From assembly GCF_016909015.1 (NCBI RefSeq), contig NZ_JAFBFA010000053.1, positions 1 to 22,575 of the forward strand: a stretch of DNA of 22,575 nucleotides, read 5' to 3'. This document shows, one piece after another, positions 1 to 7,215 of the stretch. This stretch comes from Gracilibacillus alcaliphilus (GTDB taxonomy: Bacteria; Bacillota; Bacilli; Bacillales; Amphibacillaceae). Position 1 is the stretch's first letter. Each line of letters starts with the position of its first letter. The notes under the pieces are model-generated. The model searched no databases, was not told where the DNA came from, and was given only the letters and a program-made list of their open reading frames with translations. The position numbers were made by a program, and so were the translations under genes.

Positions 1-36
1 TCCTTTAGCTTTATATTTTTATTCTACCAAATAAAA

Positions 37-81
37 AACTGTGTGAGTAAGAAACCGTACGCATTTCTTACTTACACAGTT
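37..81. terminator. Long stem-loop, terminator-like (probably minus strand)
   Basis: An 18-bp inverted repeat with one mismatch (arms 37-54 and 64-81, 9-nt loop). On the minus strand it is followed by a run of six T (complement of 33-38), as in a rho-independent terminator for leftward transcription. It could equally serve a gene to the left of the window. The hairpin is seen directly; the terminator role is inferred. Confidence 0.6.
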
Positions 82-97
82 AATATTACACTCCCGC

Positions 98-125
98 TGT
101 TGCACAATAAATGTGCGGCATCTCC
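98..125 (+). terminator. Second short stem-loop, possible plus-strand terminator
   Basis: Arms 98-106 and 112-120 pair over 9 bp (two G-T pairs) around a 5-nt loop and are followed by a pyrimidine-rich tract ending in five T. It could end a plus-strand gene lying left of the window. The T tract is interrupted, so this is tentative. Confidence 0.4.
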
Positions 126-248
126 TCTTTTTAAGTGAATGATTTATTCTTTTCCAATCGGTGTAGTCAAGGTATTCACTTCTGTTGGCTCCTCTAGTTA
201 CTCGATTTTTTCAAATCCTAAGGTGGAGGCTGTTGATCAAATGCTGAG

Positions 249-684
249 GTCATCCTCTTTGCTTTTTAAAGCTTTAAAAAGCTGGCTTTCGCTAAGGTAT
301 CGGCGCTATCTTAGCTGTTTACGAATTTTCTTGCCCTCTTTCCATCGCTAAACGGCGCTATCTTAGCTGTTTGCAAATTTTCTCGCCCTCTTTCCATCGC
401 TAAACGGCGCTATCTTTGCTGTTTGCAAATTTTCTCGCCCTCTTTCCATCGCTAAACGGCGCTATCTTAGCTGTTTACGAATTTTCTTGCCTTCTTTCCA
501 TCGCTTAACGGCGTTATCTTAGCTGTTTGCAAATTTTCTTGCCCTCTTTTCATCGCTTAATAGCGCTATCTTTGCTGTTTACGAACTTTCTTGCTGCCTT
601 TCTATCGCTTAACAAGTTTATTTTTGCTGTTTGAGCTTTAAGAAGCTGGGTTTTGCAAAGAGGCTGGGGTTATCTTAGCTGTTT
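249..684. repeat. Tandem array of 52-bp units
   Basis: Six well-conserved units begin at 301, 353, 405, 457, 509 and 561 with an exact 52-bp period. A diverged unit starts at 613, a partial one at 665 (TATCTTAGCTGTTT again in register at 671) and a diverged one at 249. The core contains CGGCGCTATCTTAGCTGTTT, with short GCTAA/TTAGC inverted arms. The period is not a multiple of three and units are contiguous, so this is neither coding nor CRISPR. The outer units at 249 and 613 share a GCTTTAA(A/G)AAGCTGG variant absent from the inner copies. Function unknown. Confidence 0.93.
261..282. repeat. Perfect 22-bp palindrome at the left edge of the 52-bp array
   Basis: Positions 261-282 equal their own reverse complement, centred on AAGCTT. 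It lies in the diverged first unit of the array. Role unknown. Confidence 0.85.
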
Positions 685-774
685 GGTAAAACCGAATTTG
701 ATAATGAAAAAAAGATGTCTTATGAAGGATCCTTCCCATCATTAACAATAATCAAACTAAACCATCCAACATAC
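685..774. other. Non-coding stretch with a 12-bp palindrome
   Basis: No credible gene lies between the repeat array and the minus-strand terminator. The only structure seen is the palindrome GAAGGATCCTTC at 724-735. Confidence 0.5.
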
Positions 775-818
775 AAAAAAAGCTGTCGCAAAATGCAAGA
801 TTAATATTGTGCGGCAGC
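775..818 (-). terminator. Rho-independent terminator of the DeoR-like gene
   Basis: Arms 782-790 and 810-818 form a 9-bp GC-rich stem with one G-T pair. On the minus strand it is followed by seven T (complement of 775-781). It sits about 40 nt beyond the stop codon at 857-859, where the terminator of the leftward DeoR-like gene is expected. Confidence 0.8.
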
Positions 819-856
819 CCCATTTTATATGGGAATCTCATCCTATATTAAAATAA

Positions 857-1540
857 CTAAGCTAAAAACACCTCCACATTACCCCAATGCTCTAAAATTT
901 CTTCCTTTGCTTCGTTTCCGGTTATTAATCCATGTATTTCGCTTATGTTGGCCACATTGTGCAAGGAAACTCTGCCAAACTTCGTATGATCTGCCGCTAC
1001 AAAAACTTGCTTAGCGCTTTTGATCATTTCCTTCTTAGCCTGCACCAAATAATCATCAAAATGGGTTAACCCTTTTTGGTGATGTATAGCGGGTGTTCCA
1101 ATAAAGGCTTTATTGACGTTTAAATTTTTTAGGATATCATTTGTTATCATTCCATTAAGCATAAAGCTGTCAGGGAATAAGACGCCGCCTGTGACAATCA
1201 CTTTGATGGACTTGGAAAAGCGAAGAGTCGTAGCGATATTAATATCATTCGTTATCACTGTTAAGCCAATTTTATCGCTTAACAATTCTGCAATTCTTAA
1301 GGTTGTTGTTCCTGAGTCCAAAATGATTGTATCGTTGTTATCAATCAAGCTTGCCACTCGTTCACCAATCCTGATTTTTTCCTCTACTTGTTTTGATTCA
1401 CGTTCGTGAAAGACAGGCTCAGAGAGTACTTCGTCCGACAATACTTCTGTTTATCAAAGTTTTTCGACCATGCACATTAAGTGATGATTTTTCTAAAATA
1501 TTGCATGATATAATGCATCAATCCGAATCATAAAATAATC
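857..1540 (-). pseudogene. DeoR-family sugar regulator, effector domain intact, HTH decayed
   Basis: The intact reading frame (857-1441, TTG start, 194 aa) is the C-terminal sensor domain of DeoR/GlpR-type repressors, which bind sugar phosphates. It shows SEPVFHERE, DSGTTT (sugar-phosphate loop), VITND, a GG turn, and VAADHTKFGR. Family members are about 250 aa with a winged HTH in the first 60 residues; here that part is missing. The TTG start has no Shine-Dalgarno and an in-frame stop lies four codons upstream. In the neighbouring minus frame (about 1538-1468) the peptides LFYDSD and ILEKSSLNVHG, with a stop between them, resemble the HTH end (LF.VSD.TIRRDL..LEK.GL..R.HGG). So the DNA-binding half appears to have been lost by stops and indels. 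It is divergent from operon 1, which it may once have regulated. The effector domain could still be translated, but as a protein that cannot bind DNA. Confidence 0.8.
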
Positions 1541-1749
1541 AAAATATGCTCTATTATTTTAGGTGATCCTCTCAAATTCACATGAAAATCCCCATTTATT
1601 CATTTTATAATACCCATAAATAGCTTGAAAATATGTTAAATATTTGGTTTTTATGATTATGTGTTGGTTTATATATTTAATTTTTACAACAAAATGCACA
1701 AAAATAAAAGGGTAAATTACTATAAAATAACCAAAAATTATACATAACA

Positions 1750-1779
1750 TTTACAAATATCAAATAGATATATTATAAT
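1750..1779 (+). promoter_or_regulatory. Predicted sigma-A promoter of operon 1
   Basis: The -35 box TTTACA (1750-1755) and -10 box TATAAT (1774-1779) are separated by 18 bp. The spacer holds an inverted repeat ATATC-aaata-GATAT (1757-1771), a possible repressor site. Predicted start about 1786, giving a leader of about 130 nt. Start and operator are inferred. Confidence 0.7.
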
Positions 1780-1792
1780 AAACCCGATTAAT

Positions 1793-1801
1793 AAAAGGAG
1801 G
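1793..1801 (+). promoter_or_regulatory. Orphan Shine-Dalgarno near the 5' end of the operon 1 transcript
   Basis: AAAAGGAGG is a near-perfect ribosome binding sequence, but no sensible reading frame follows (the nearest TTG hits a stop after two codons). It lies only about 10 nt after the predicted transcription start and more than 100 nt before the lipoprotein gene, which has its own SD. This resembles the STAB-SD of Bacillus thuringiensis cry3A, where a bound 30S subunit protects the 5' end of mRNA. Confidence 0.5.
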
Positions 1802-1914
1802 TAGAATATTATTGTTTTAATTTGATTATTTTTTGGTTTACTGTTTAACTTTATTATTTTGTTTTATTCATTTTAAAAGTTAAATACATATTTTTGAAAA
1901 AGGAGTGATCGATC

Positions 1915-3156
1915 ATGAAAAAATATCTATTATCTGTGTTATTACTTGCAATGGCTGTTTTGGTGATGGCTTGCGGCAGCAATGGTGAAGGTGGAAGTGA
2001 AGGTGATGGAATGCAGTTCTATGTTTCTGGTGATACCATTGAAGGTTCTGCATTGACGCAAATGTCTGAAAAATATACAGAAGAAACAGGAATTCCAGTA
2101 GAAGTTGTAGATGTACCATACAGTGATATGGAGACTAGAATAACAAATATGATTCGTGCAGGAAATCCACCTGCCTTAGCGAGGGTAACTGGATTTAATC
2201 CGGCATGGAATGGAAATTTACTTGATTTAACACAAATTGCTGATGACAACAACATTGATAAAGATTTAGGTATTACAGTAGACGATGAGTTAGTTGCACC
2301 GCCATTAGACTTAACAGCGGTAGGGATGTTTATTAATAAGGATTTGTTTGAAGAGGCCGGTGTATCTTATCCGACTTCAGAGGAAGATATCTGGACATGG
2401 ACAGAATTTTTAGAGAATATTGAAAGCGTTTTAGAAAATACCGACGCAAGGTACGGTATGGTGATGGATAACTCTGAACATAGATTGAACGCCTTCCTAT
2501 ATCAACACGGGAGTCAAGGCTTCTATGAAGAGGGGGAGGAATATACGACGAATCCTGAAACAATGGAAGGTTTAGAACGATTTGTTGAATTGAACGATAA
2601 TCACATCATGCCTACCTCTGTATGGACTTCAGGTGAAGATGCTTCTTCGATGTTTAAGAGTGGATTAGTGCCAGCTTATATGTCTGGTTCATGGCAGATT
2701 ACAGATTTTGCTACTAATATCACTGATTTTGAATGGGAATCAGTCTATCTCCCATATGAAGAGGTCAGGGCTACTAATTTAGGTGGTAATTACTTGGTTG
2801 GTTTTGATGGTTCTGGTCAAGAGGAAATGGCAATGGAGTTTATTGATTGGCTGTATCAAAAGGAAAATTATGAGGAAATGGCCACGCTGGGCGGATATTT
2901 GCCAGTTGTAAATGGTGCAGAGGTTGAGTATGAGCATGCACCAGAAGCATATGAAATTTATAATAATGAAATTGCCTCTTCTGAACCGGTAGCTAGCTTC
3001 CAACGATCAGATAAAGTCAGAAAACAATTAGTATCACAAACGAGTGTATCTGATACGTTAGATCTTGAGATAACAAAGGTTTTGAACGGTGAACAGGACT
3101 TAGAGGCAGCAGTAGAGAGAGTTAAAGCTTCCATGACGAATGCATATATAGACTAA
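1915..3156 (+). CDS. Sugar ABC transporter substrate-binding lipoprotein (family 1, CUT1 type)
   Basis: A 413-aa extracellular solute-binding protein that would capture a sugar or oligosaccharide outside the membrane and deliver it to the two permeases encoded next. A lipoprotein signal peptide ends in LVMAC with the lipidated cysteine at residue 20, followed by a Gly/Ser/Glu-rich linker. The mature part has features typical of family 1 binding proteins: an early SALTQMSEKYTEETGI segment, FINKDLFEEAGV with a following WTWTEF, and a C-terminal MAMEFIDWLYQKEN segment. Length is normal for the family. The ATG is preceded by AAAGGAG at good spacing. First gene of operon 1; a stem-loop follows before the permease genes. 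Substrate not readable from sequence; context suggests an oligosaccharide. Confidence 0.93.
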   Translation: MKKYLLSVLLLAMAVLVMACGSNGEGGSEGDGMQFYVSGDTIEGSALTQMSEKYTEETGIPVEVVDVPYSDMETRITNMIRAGNPPALARVTGFNPAWNGNLLDLTQIADDNNIDKDLGITVDDELVAPPLDLTAVGMFINKDLFEEAGVSYPTSEEDIWTWTEFLENIESVLENTDARYGMVMDNSEHRLNAFLYQHGSQGFYEEGEEYTTNPETMEGLERFVELNDNHIMPTSVWTSGEDASSMFKSGLVPAYMSGSWQITDFATNITDFEWESVYLPYEEVRATNLGGNYLVGFDGSGQEEMAMEFIDWLYQKENYEEMATLGGYLPVVNGAEVEYEHAPEAYEIYNNEIASSEPVASFQRSDKVRKQLVSQTSVSDTLDLEITKVLNGEQDLEAAVERVKASMTNAYID

Positions 3157-3167
3157 GTAAATATTAC

Positions 3168-3214
3168 AAGGATTGGCAGCGATCATTGCTAATTTGGTCG
3201 CTCTCCCATTCCTT
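3168..3214 (+). promoter_or_regulatory. Intercistronic stem-loop after the operon 1 binding-protein gene
   Basis: Two nested stems: AAGGATTGG (3168-3176) with CCATTCCTT (3206-3214), and AGCGATCA (3178-3185) with TGGTCGCT (3195-3202), each nearly perfect. No T run follows, so it is better explained as a 3'-end stabiliser or partial attenuator that lifts binding-protein expression above the permeases. Confidence 0.6.
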
Positions 3215-3257
3215 TCACTCAACTAGAGAAGTTTTTCAATGAGAGGGGGCAATAAAT

Positions 3258-4127
3258 ATGAAAGACACTAATAAAAAATGGGCGTTTCTATTTGTCTTTG
3301 CAAACCTTGTATTATTTCTAATCTTTTTTGCTGGACCAGCATTGCTAGGGATCTATTACTCTCTTACCGATTACAATGGTAATGTTGCGACATTTATTGG
3401 CTTGGAGAATTATATTAATTTATTTCAAGACTCTAGCTTTTATAAGGCAATGTCTACTACCTTTCTCTATACAGCGATAGGTGTGCCTTTTGTTTATATC
3501 GTGTCACTATTCGTATCTGTTATGCTGGTTAGTCCTCGCACAAGAGGGAAAAATATAGCAAAAGTTATTTTCTTCTTCCCTTGGTTGATTTCTCCTATCG
3601 TAGTAGGTGTTTTATGGCGCTGGATGTTTGGGGAAAGTTTTGGATTTGTTAACTATGTTATTGATTTACTAGGCGGTAATCCTGTCCCTTGGTCATCTGA
3701 TGGAACCTTTGCCTTTATGGTGATTTTGTTCGCGACGGCATGGGGAGGAACGGCGTTTAATATGCTGATCTTTATCGGTGCATTGGTGAGTATCCCCAAG
3801 TCATTGTATGAAGCAGCAGATGTAGATGGCGGTAATGGCTGGCAGAAGTTTTGGCATATTACACTGCCTTCGATTCGTTCGACCTCCTTCTTGGTTATTC
3901 TGTTAGCCGTATTCAACTTAATGAAAGAGTTTCCAATGGTGCAGGCACTGACTAATGGGGGGCCTGGAACAGATACGACCTTGATTGTTCAATATATCTA
4001 TGAAACAGGGTTTGATCAAATGAGGGTTGGCTACGCCAGTGCCGCCTCCATGGTGTTGTTCGTGATTTTACTTGTTTTTTCTTTATTACAATTTAGATTT
4101 GCGAGAGGGGGAAGAGCTGATGGATAA
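3258..4127 (+). CDS. Sugar ABC transporter permease (UgpA/MalF-like, CUT1)
   Basis: A 289-aa integral membrane protein, one of the two channel subunits of the operon 1 importer. About six hydrophobic segments are visible, starting with WAFLFVFANLVLFLIFFAG. The cytoplasmic EAA loop, which docks the ATPase, reads YEAADVDGGNGWQKFW followed by LPSI, around residues 183-205. The first periplasmic part contains a GLENYINLF motif common in this family. The SD AGAGGGGG precedes the ATG. It overlaps the next permease gene by 8 nt, indicating translational coupling. No ATPase is encoded in the operon, so a shared MsmX-type ATPase elsewhere in the genome is expected. Confidence 0.93.
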   Translation: MKDTNKKWAFLFVFANLVLFLIFFAGPALLGIYYSLTDYNGNVATFIGLENYINLFQDSSFYKAMSTTFLYTAIGVPFVYIVSLFVSVMLVSPRTRGKNIAKVIFFFPWLISPIVVGVLWRWMFGESFGFVNYVIDLLGGNPVPWSSDGTFAFMVILFATAWGGTAFNMLIFIGALVSIPKSLYEAADVDGGNGWQKFWHITLPSIRSTSFLVILLAVFNLMKEFPMVQALTNGGPGTDTTLIVQYIYETGFDQMRVGYASAASMVLFVILLVFSLLQFRFARGGRADG

Positions 4128-4950
4128 ATTGAATGATCGCTTTTCCACTACGATGTTGACGATTGCCCTTTATGTAGTGGCGATTGCTTATCTCTTTCCA
4201 ATTGTTTGGCTGTTATTAAGTTCTTTGAAGACAGGGGGAGAGTTATTTTCCTTCCCGTTGAGTATACTTCCAGAGAATCCGACATTAGAAAATTATACAT
4301 ATTCATGGAATACGATGGATTTTATGAAATATTTTATCAATACCATGTTTGTGGCTGTCACGACAACGGTATTAACGGTGCTTGCCAGTGCCACGTGCGG
4401 TTATGCGCTGGCAAAATATAAATATAAGTGGCTCAATGTCTTCTTGATTTGTATGCTGGCAACAACGATGCTGCCAACAGAAGTAATTATGACACCAACT
4501 TTTAGTGTAATTTTAAATCTTGGTTTATATGATAATCTGGCTGGATTGATCATTCCTTCGATCAATACGGCTACAGGGATATTTATGTTTAGGCAGTACT
4601 TTCTGACTGTTCCGAATGATTTGATAGAATCAGCTAGAATTGATGGTGCTAACGAAGGAAGGATTTTTTTCAACATGATGCTGCCAATTGCCAAACCAGT
4701 AGTGATTACGCTGGCTATCTTTTCCTTCCAATGGCGCTGGAATGATTATATTTGGCCATTGCTTGTAGTAAGTGACCCGGATAATTATACGGTGCAAATT
4801 GCTTTACGAAGTATTGTTGGTGCAGATAACATTGATTGGGTACTGCTGCTTGCGTCTTCGATTATTTCATTAGTGCCGATGTTTATTATTTTTATTGTAT
4901 TCCAGCGTTATATTATGGATACAAGTGCTACATCTGGACTGAAAGGGTAA
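4120..4950 (+). CDS. Sugar ABC transporter permease (UgpE/MalG-like, CUT1)
   Basis: The second channel subunit, 276 aa from the ATG at 4120. An upstream ATG at 4072 is in frame, but it lies deep in the preceding gene; the 4120 start has GAGAGGGGG at suitable spacing and gives the normal MalG-like N-terminus. Six hydrophobic segments are apparent. The EAA loop is IESARIDGANEGRIFF then MLPIAKP, around residues 168-190. The C-terminal part has the W-NDYIWPLLVV motif typical of MalG-like proteins and ends SGLKG, a common C-terminus for this subunit. It overlaps the previous gene by 8 nt. Confidence 0.93.
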   Translation: MDKLNDRFSTTMLTIALYVVAIAYLFPIVWLLLSSLKTGGELFSFPLSILPENPTLENYTYSWNTMDFMKYFINTMFVAVTTTVLTVLASATCGYALAKYKYKWLNVFLICMLATTMLPTEVIMTPTFSVILNLGLYDNLAGLIIPSINTATGIFMFRQYFLTVPNDLIESARIDGANEGRIFFNMMLPIAKPVVITLAIFSFQWRWNDYIWPLLVVSDPDNYTVQIALRSIVGADNIDWVLLLASSIISLVPMFIIFIVFQRYIMDTSATSGLKG

Positions 4951-4982
4951 ATAAAAGATAAAGGCATGGAAAGGAGCTTTCT

Positions 4983-6710
4983 ATGAATGATTTGGAACAA
5001 CTGACGAATAGAAACGATCAAATGGCGAGCGAAATGCTAGATTGGCAGGTGACAGACAAAACGAGTCGATATTTTGGCGGGATTACCGAGGAGAATACTG
5101 GCGTGCCTAACCCTTCCCATGAAGGGACATGCAGTGTAATTGCCACTTGGGTCAGTTCTTATCTCAATAAAGCATCACACTTGTATCAAAATGATCAGCT
5201 TCGGGAACGAATCGGATATGCGTTGGATTATATGCTATCCCGCCAGCATGAGGATGGTACTATTTCACCAACTTGGACTAACTATCATTCTCCGCCTGAT
5301 ACGGCGTTTATTGTAACGGGTTATGCCCAGCTTTACAGGCTCTTAAGTGATCACCAAGAATGGGAGTTAGGGGAAAAGGTTCTGCAGTTTCTAAAACGTG
5401 CGAAGCCGGCAATGCTGACCGGCGGCTGTCATACTCCTAATCACCGCTGGGTCTTGACCGCTGCGTTGGCGCATCTGTATGCTATTTTCCAAGAAGAGAG
5501 ATTGAAGCAGCGAGCAGAAGAATGGCTCGATGAGGGAATGGATATCACGTATGATGGTGAATGGACAGAGAGGAGCAATGGTATTTACAATGCTGTCAGT
5601 AATATATCGCTGTATTATACGGCTGTATTGCTGGATAAACCGGAACTCTTGCAGTTTGTGCGTCGAAATCTGGATATGATGGTGTATCTGATTCATCCGG
5701 ATGGCAGTATTGTTACAGATTATTCCGGCCGGCAGGATTTAGGCAGGAAGTATAACCTGGCACCGTATCATCTGATTTATCGATTGATGGCTGTGAATGA
5801 CCAGAATGCCGTTTATTTTTCGATGGCAAACCTTGCATTAAAAGATGTTTCCAGAATGGGCCCGGTTAATAATCATTTGATGTTAGGTTATTTGTTCCAT
5901 CCTGAGATAAAAGAGGTGCCATTAAAACCAGCACCATTGCCGGCGAATTATGAAGTGGTGATTAACGAACATTCCTCGATAGAGAATGATTTAATTCAAT
6001 TGGAAGAAAGTCAGTCTCAGCCGGAGTTTAAGCATAGCAGCAGGCATACCTCTTTTGGCGCGCCAACGGTTAGATATCGGGAAGGAGAGATGAGTGCGAC
6101 AGTGATGGCGAAGAATCCATCCTTTTTCTCCCTTCAGTCAGGTGCTGTAAGCTTAGTAGGAGTCGAATTGTATACGAATTTTTTACCTGGTGTAATAGAG
6201 TTTGATCATATCGAAAAGAAGGGAAAAGGCTGGTATCAGCTCAGTGCGTCGATGGAGAAAGGGTACAACTCGCCGATTCCAAAGCAATCTTTACCTGATA
6301 CCAATAATGGCGAGAGTGTGTGGTATTTATTGCCTCATGCTTACCGATCCTTAACTCACAATCAGCAAGTACAGATAACGGTTGATATCAAATACAAGCA
6401 GGCTGGCGGATGGAGCATCGAAATCGAAACCGATCAACAAGAAGATATCCTGACACAAGTTGTTTTTTTATTCAGCCAGGACGGCAGCTTGCAAGGGGAA
6501 CAAGTGGAGCAAATCACTGATCATCAATGGTTCTGGAAAGAAGGTACACTGCTGTATGAGCACAAAGAAGAACAGCTTGTGCTGGAAGCAGGCCAGCATG
6601 ACCATTGGGTAACTGAATTTCGTGCAGCTCGGCATGAGATGCTGCAGCAAGTGAAAGTGAATTTGGTTTCACCTTATTGTAAGCGATTTACGATAAAATT
6701 TACTGAATAA
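4983..6710 (+). CDS. Putative cytoplasmic polysaccharide lyase-like enzyme (alpha/alpha barrel plus beta-sandwich)
   Basis: A 575-aa protein with no signal peptide, so it should act on oligosaccharides inside the cell. Residues about 1-310 are helical repeats of the alpha/alpha-toroid kind (for example IGYALDYMLSRQHEDG and FIVTGYAQLYRLL). Residues about 330-575 look like a beta-rich sandwich. Conserved-looking polar motifs are HTPNHRW (150-156) and a YNAVSN segment (from 202), which could supply the Asn, His, Tyr and Arg residues used by toroid-type lyases such as the heparinase II/III and hyaluronate lyase groups. It is the last gene of operon 1, just behind a CUT1 importer, with SD AAAGGAG. 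The architecture also occurs in some glycoside hydrolases, so lyase chemistry and substrate remain inference. I do not recognise a named family with certainty. Confidence 0.6.
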   Translation: MNDLEQLTNRNDQMASEMLDWQVTDKTSRYFGGITEENTGVPNPSHEGTCSVIATWVSSYLNKASHLYQNDQLRERIGYALDYMLSRQHEDGTISPTWTNYHSPPDTAFIVTGYAQLYRLLSDHQEWELGEKVLQFLKRAKPAMLTGGCHTPNHRWVLTAALAHLYAIFQEERLKQRAEEWLDEGMDITYDGEWTERSNGIYNAVSNISLYYTAVLLDKPELLQFVRRNLDMMVYLIHPDGSIVTDYSGRQDLGRKYNLAPYHLIYRLMAVNDQNAVYFSMANLALKDVSRMGPVNNHLMLGYLFHPEIKEVPLKPAPLPANYEVVINEHSSIENDLIQLEESQSQPEFKHSSRHTSFGAPTVRYREGEMSATVMAKNPSFFSLQSGAVSLVGVELYTNFLPGVIEFDHIEKKGKGWYQLSASMEKGYNSPIPKQSLPDTNNGESVWYLLPHAYRSLTHNQQVQITVDIKYKQAGGWSIEIETDQQEDILTQVVFLFSQDGSLQGEQVEQITDHQWFWKEGTLLYEHKEEQLVLEAGQHDHWVTEFRAARHEMLQQVKVNLVSPYCKRFTIKFTE

Positions 6711-6735
6711 ATATAGTGATATAAGTTTTTTTACT

Positions 6736-6779
6736 CATGAATAAGACCTTGCAGAACACCCTGCAAGGTCTTATTCATG
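6736..6779 (+). terminator. Strong terminator-like hairpin closing operon 1
   Basis: A perfect 19-bp inverted repeat (6736-6754 and 6761-6779) with a 6-nt loop, 25 nt after the stop codon of the lyase-like gene. The T tract after it is short (GTTTAAATAAA), so efficiency is uncertain, but stem strength and position support transcription termination or 3'-end protection. Confidence 0.75.
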
Positions 6780-6954
6780 TTTAAATAAACCCGATTGTTT
6801 GGTTTTTGTAAAACATACCTCGTCTCTTCACAAATATGTGAGATCGTTGGCTGAGAATGGATATATTTTAATACATTCTCTATGTTTTGTAGCAAATTAT
6901 AACAATAAGATTATAAATAAAATCTCAAAATACAACAAATAGTTACTAAAAATA
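6780..6954. other. Intergenic region upstream of the operon 2 promoter
   Basis: No gene seen. It contains AATAAACCCGATT (6784-6796), the same 13 bases as 1777-1789 at the operon 1 promoter. It also has TTTGGTTT (6798-6805), a motif clustered upstream of operon 1, and the inverted repeat TCACAAATATGTGA (6828-6841). These are candidate regulatory sites only. Confidence 0.4.
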
Positions 6955-6983
6955 TTTACAAACAACTAAATGTTGTATATAAT
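6955..6983 (+). promoter_or_regulatory. Predicted sigma-A promoter of operon 2
   Basis: TTTACA (6955-6960), a 17-bp spacer and a perfect TATAAT (6978-6983). The spacer holds the inverted repeat ACAAC-taaat-GTTGT (6962-6976), at the same offset from the -35 box as the repeat in the operon 1 promoter. Predicted start about 6990, implying a leader of about 300 nt. Confidence 0.75.
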
Positions 6984-6996
6984 TAATAGACATTAG

Positions 6997-7007
6997 AAAA
7001 AGGAGGG
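6997..7007 (+). promoter_or_regulatory. Orphan Shine-Dalgarno at the 5' end of the operon 2 leader
   Basis: AAAAAGGAGGG lies about 10 nt after the predicted transcription start and about 290 nt before the first gene, with no conventional start codon at proper spacing. Placement relative to the -10 box is the same, within 1 nt, as in operon 1. A STAB-SD-like mRNA protector is the best explanation; a remnant of a lost gene start is the alternative. Confidence 0.5.
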
Positions 7008-7013
7008 TGGGAT

Positions 7014-7133
7014 CTGTTAATTCCTTGTCATATTTTTGTGAAGCATTTGCAGGAGGCGCTTTCATATTACGCAGTCAAAAAAGAATCAGATCATAGCCGG
7101 GATGAGCGTATTTTAGACCTCGTCAAGACATAA
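7014..7133 (+). other. Coding-like segment without start codon in the operon 2 leader
   Basis: This open frame of 39 codons ends with TAA at 7131-7133 and looks protein-like (contains HIFVKHLQEALSYYAVKKE and DERILDLVKT). It begins just behind the orphan SD but has no ATG, GTG or TTG at usable spacing. It could be a gene remnant or chance. I cannot assign a family. Confidence 0.3.
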
Positions 7134-7201
7134 TAGCTTTTACAGCATGGATTTAGTAAGTACTGATCATTCGCGCGAGTTAATTAGAAGTAAAGCAAAA
7201 A

Positions 7202-7215
7202 TGAAAGCGATATCA
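7202..7215 (+). promoter_or_regulatory. cre site (CcpA catabolite repression) in the operon 2 leader
   Basis: TGAAAGCGATATCA matches the cre consensus TGWNANCGNTNWCA at every defined position. It lies about 210 nt after the predicted transcription start and 83 nt before the gene, where CcpA would act as a roadblock. This fits glucose control of a sugar importer. Confidence 0.6.

Noticed and set aside
139..351. Small plus-strand reading frame of 70 codons
   Set aside because: It has no Shine-Dalgarno, runs into the 52-bp non-coding repeat array, and its sequence is not protein-like.
249..684. Possible CRISPR array
   Set aside because: The units are contiguous, without unique spacers of constant length between short repeats, and no cas gene is nearby.
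1559..1750. Minus-strand frame of 63 codons
   Set aside because: Extremely AT-rich, lies over the intergenic control region, and has no ribosome binding site.
4072..4119. Earlier ATG for the second CUT1 permease
   Set aside because: It lies inside the previous gene's last membrane segment, lacks an SD, and adds an atypical N-terminus.
6828..6841. TCACAAATATGTGA as a CRP/FNR or Rex site
   Set aside because: The arms are in the opposite order to the CRP/FNR consensus and do not match the Rex consensus; at best an unknown operator.
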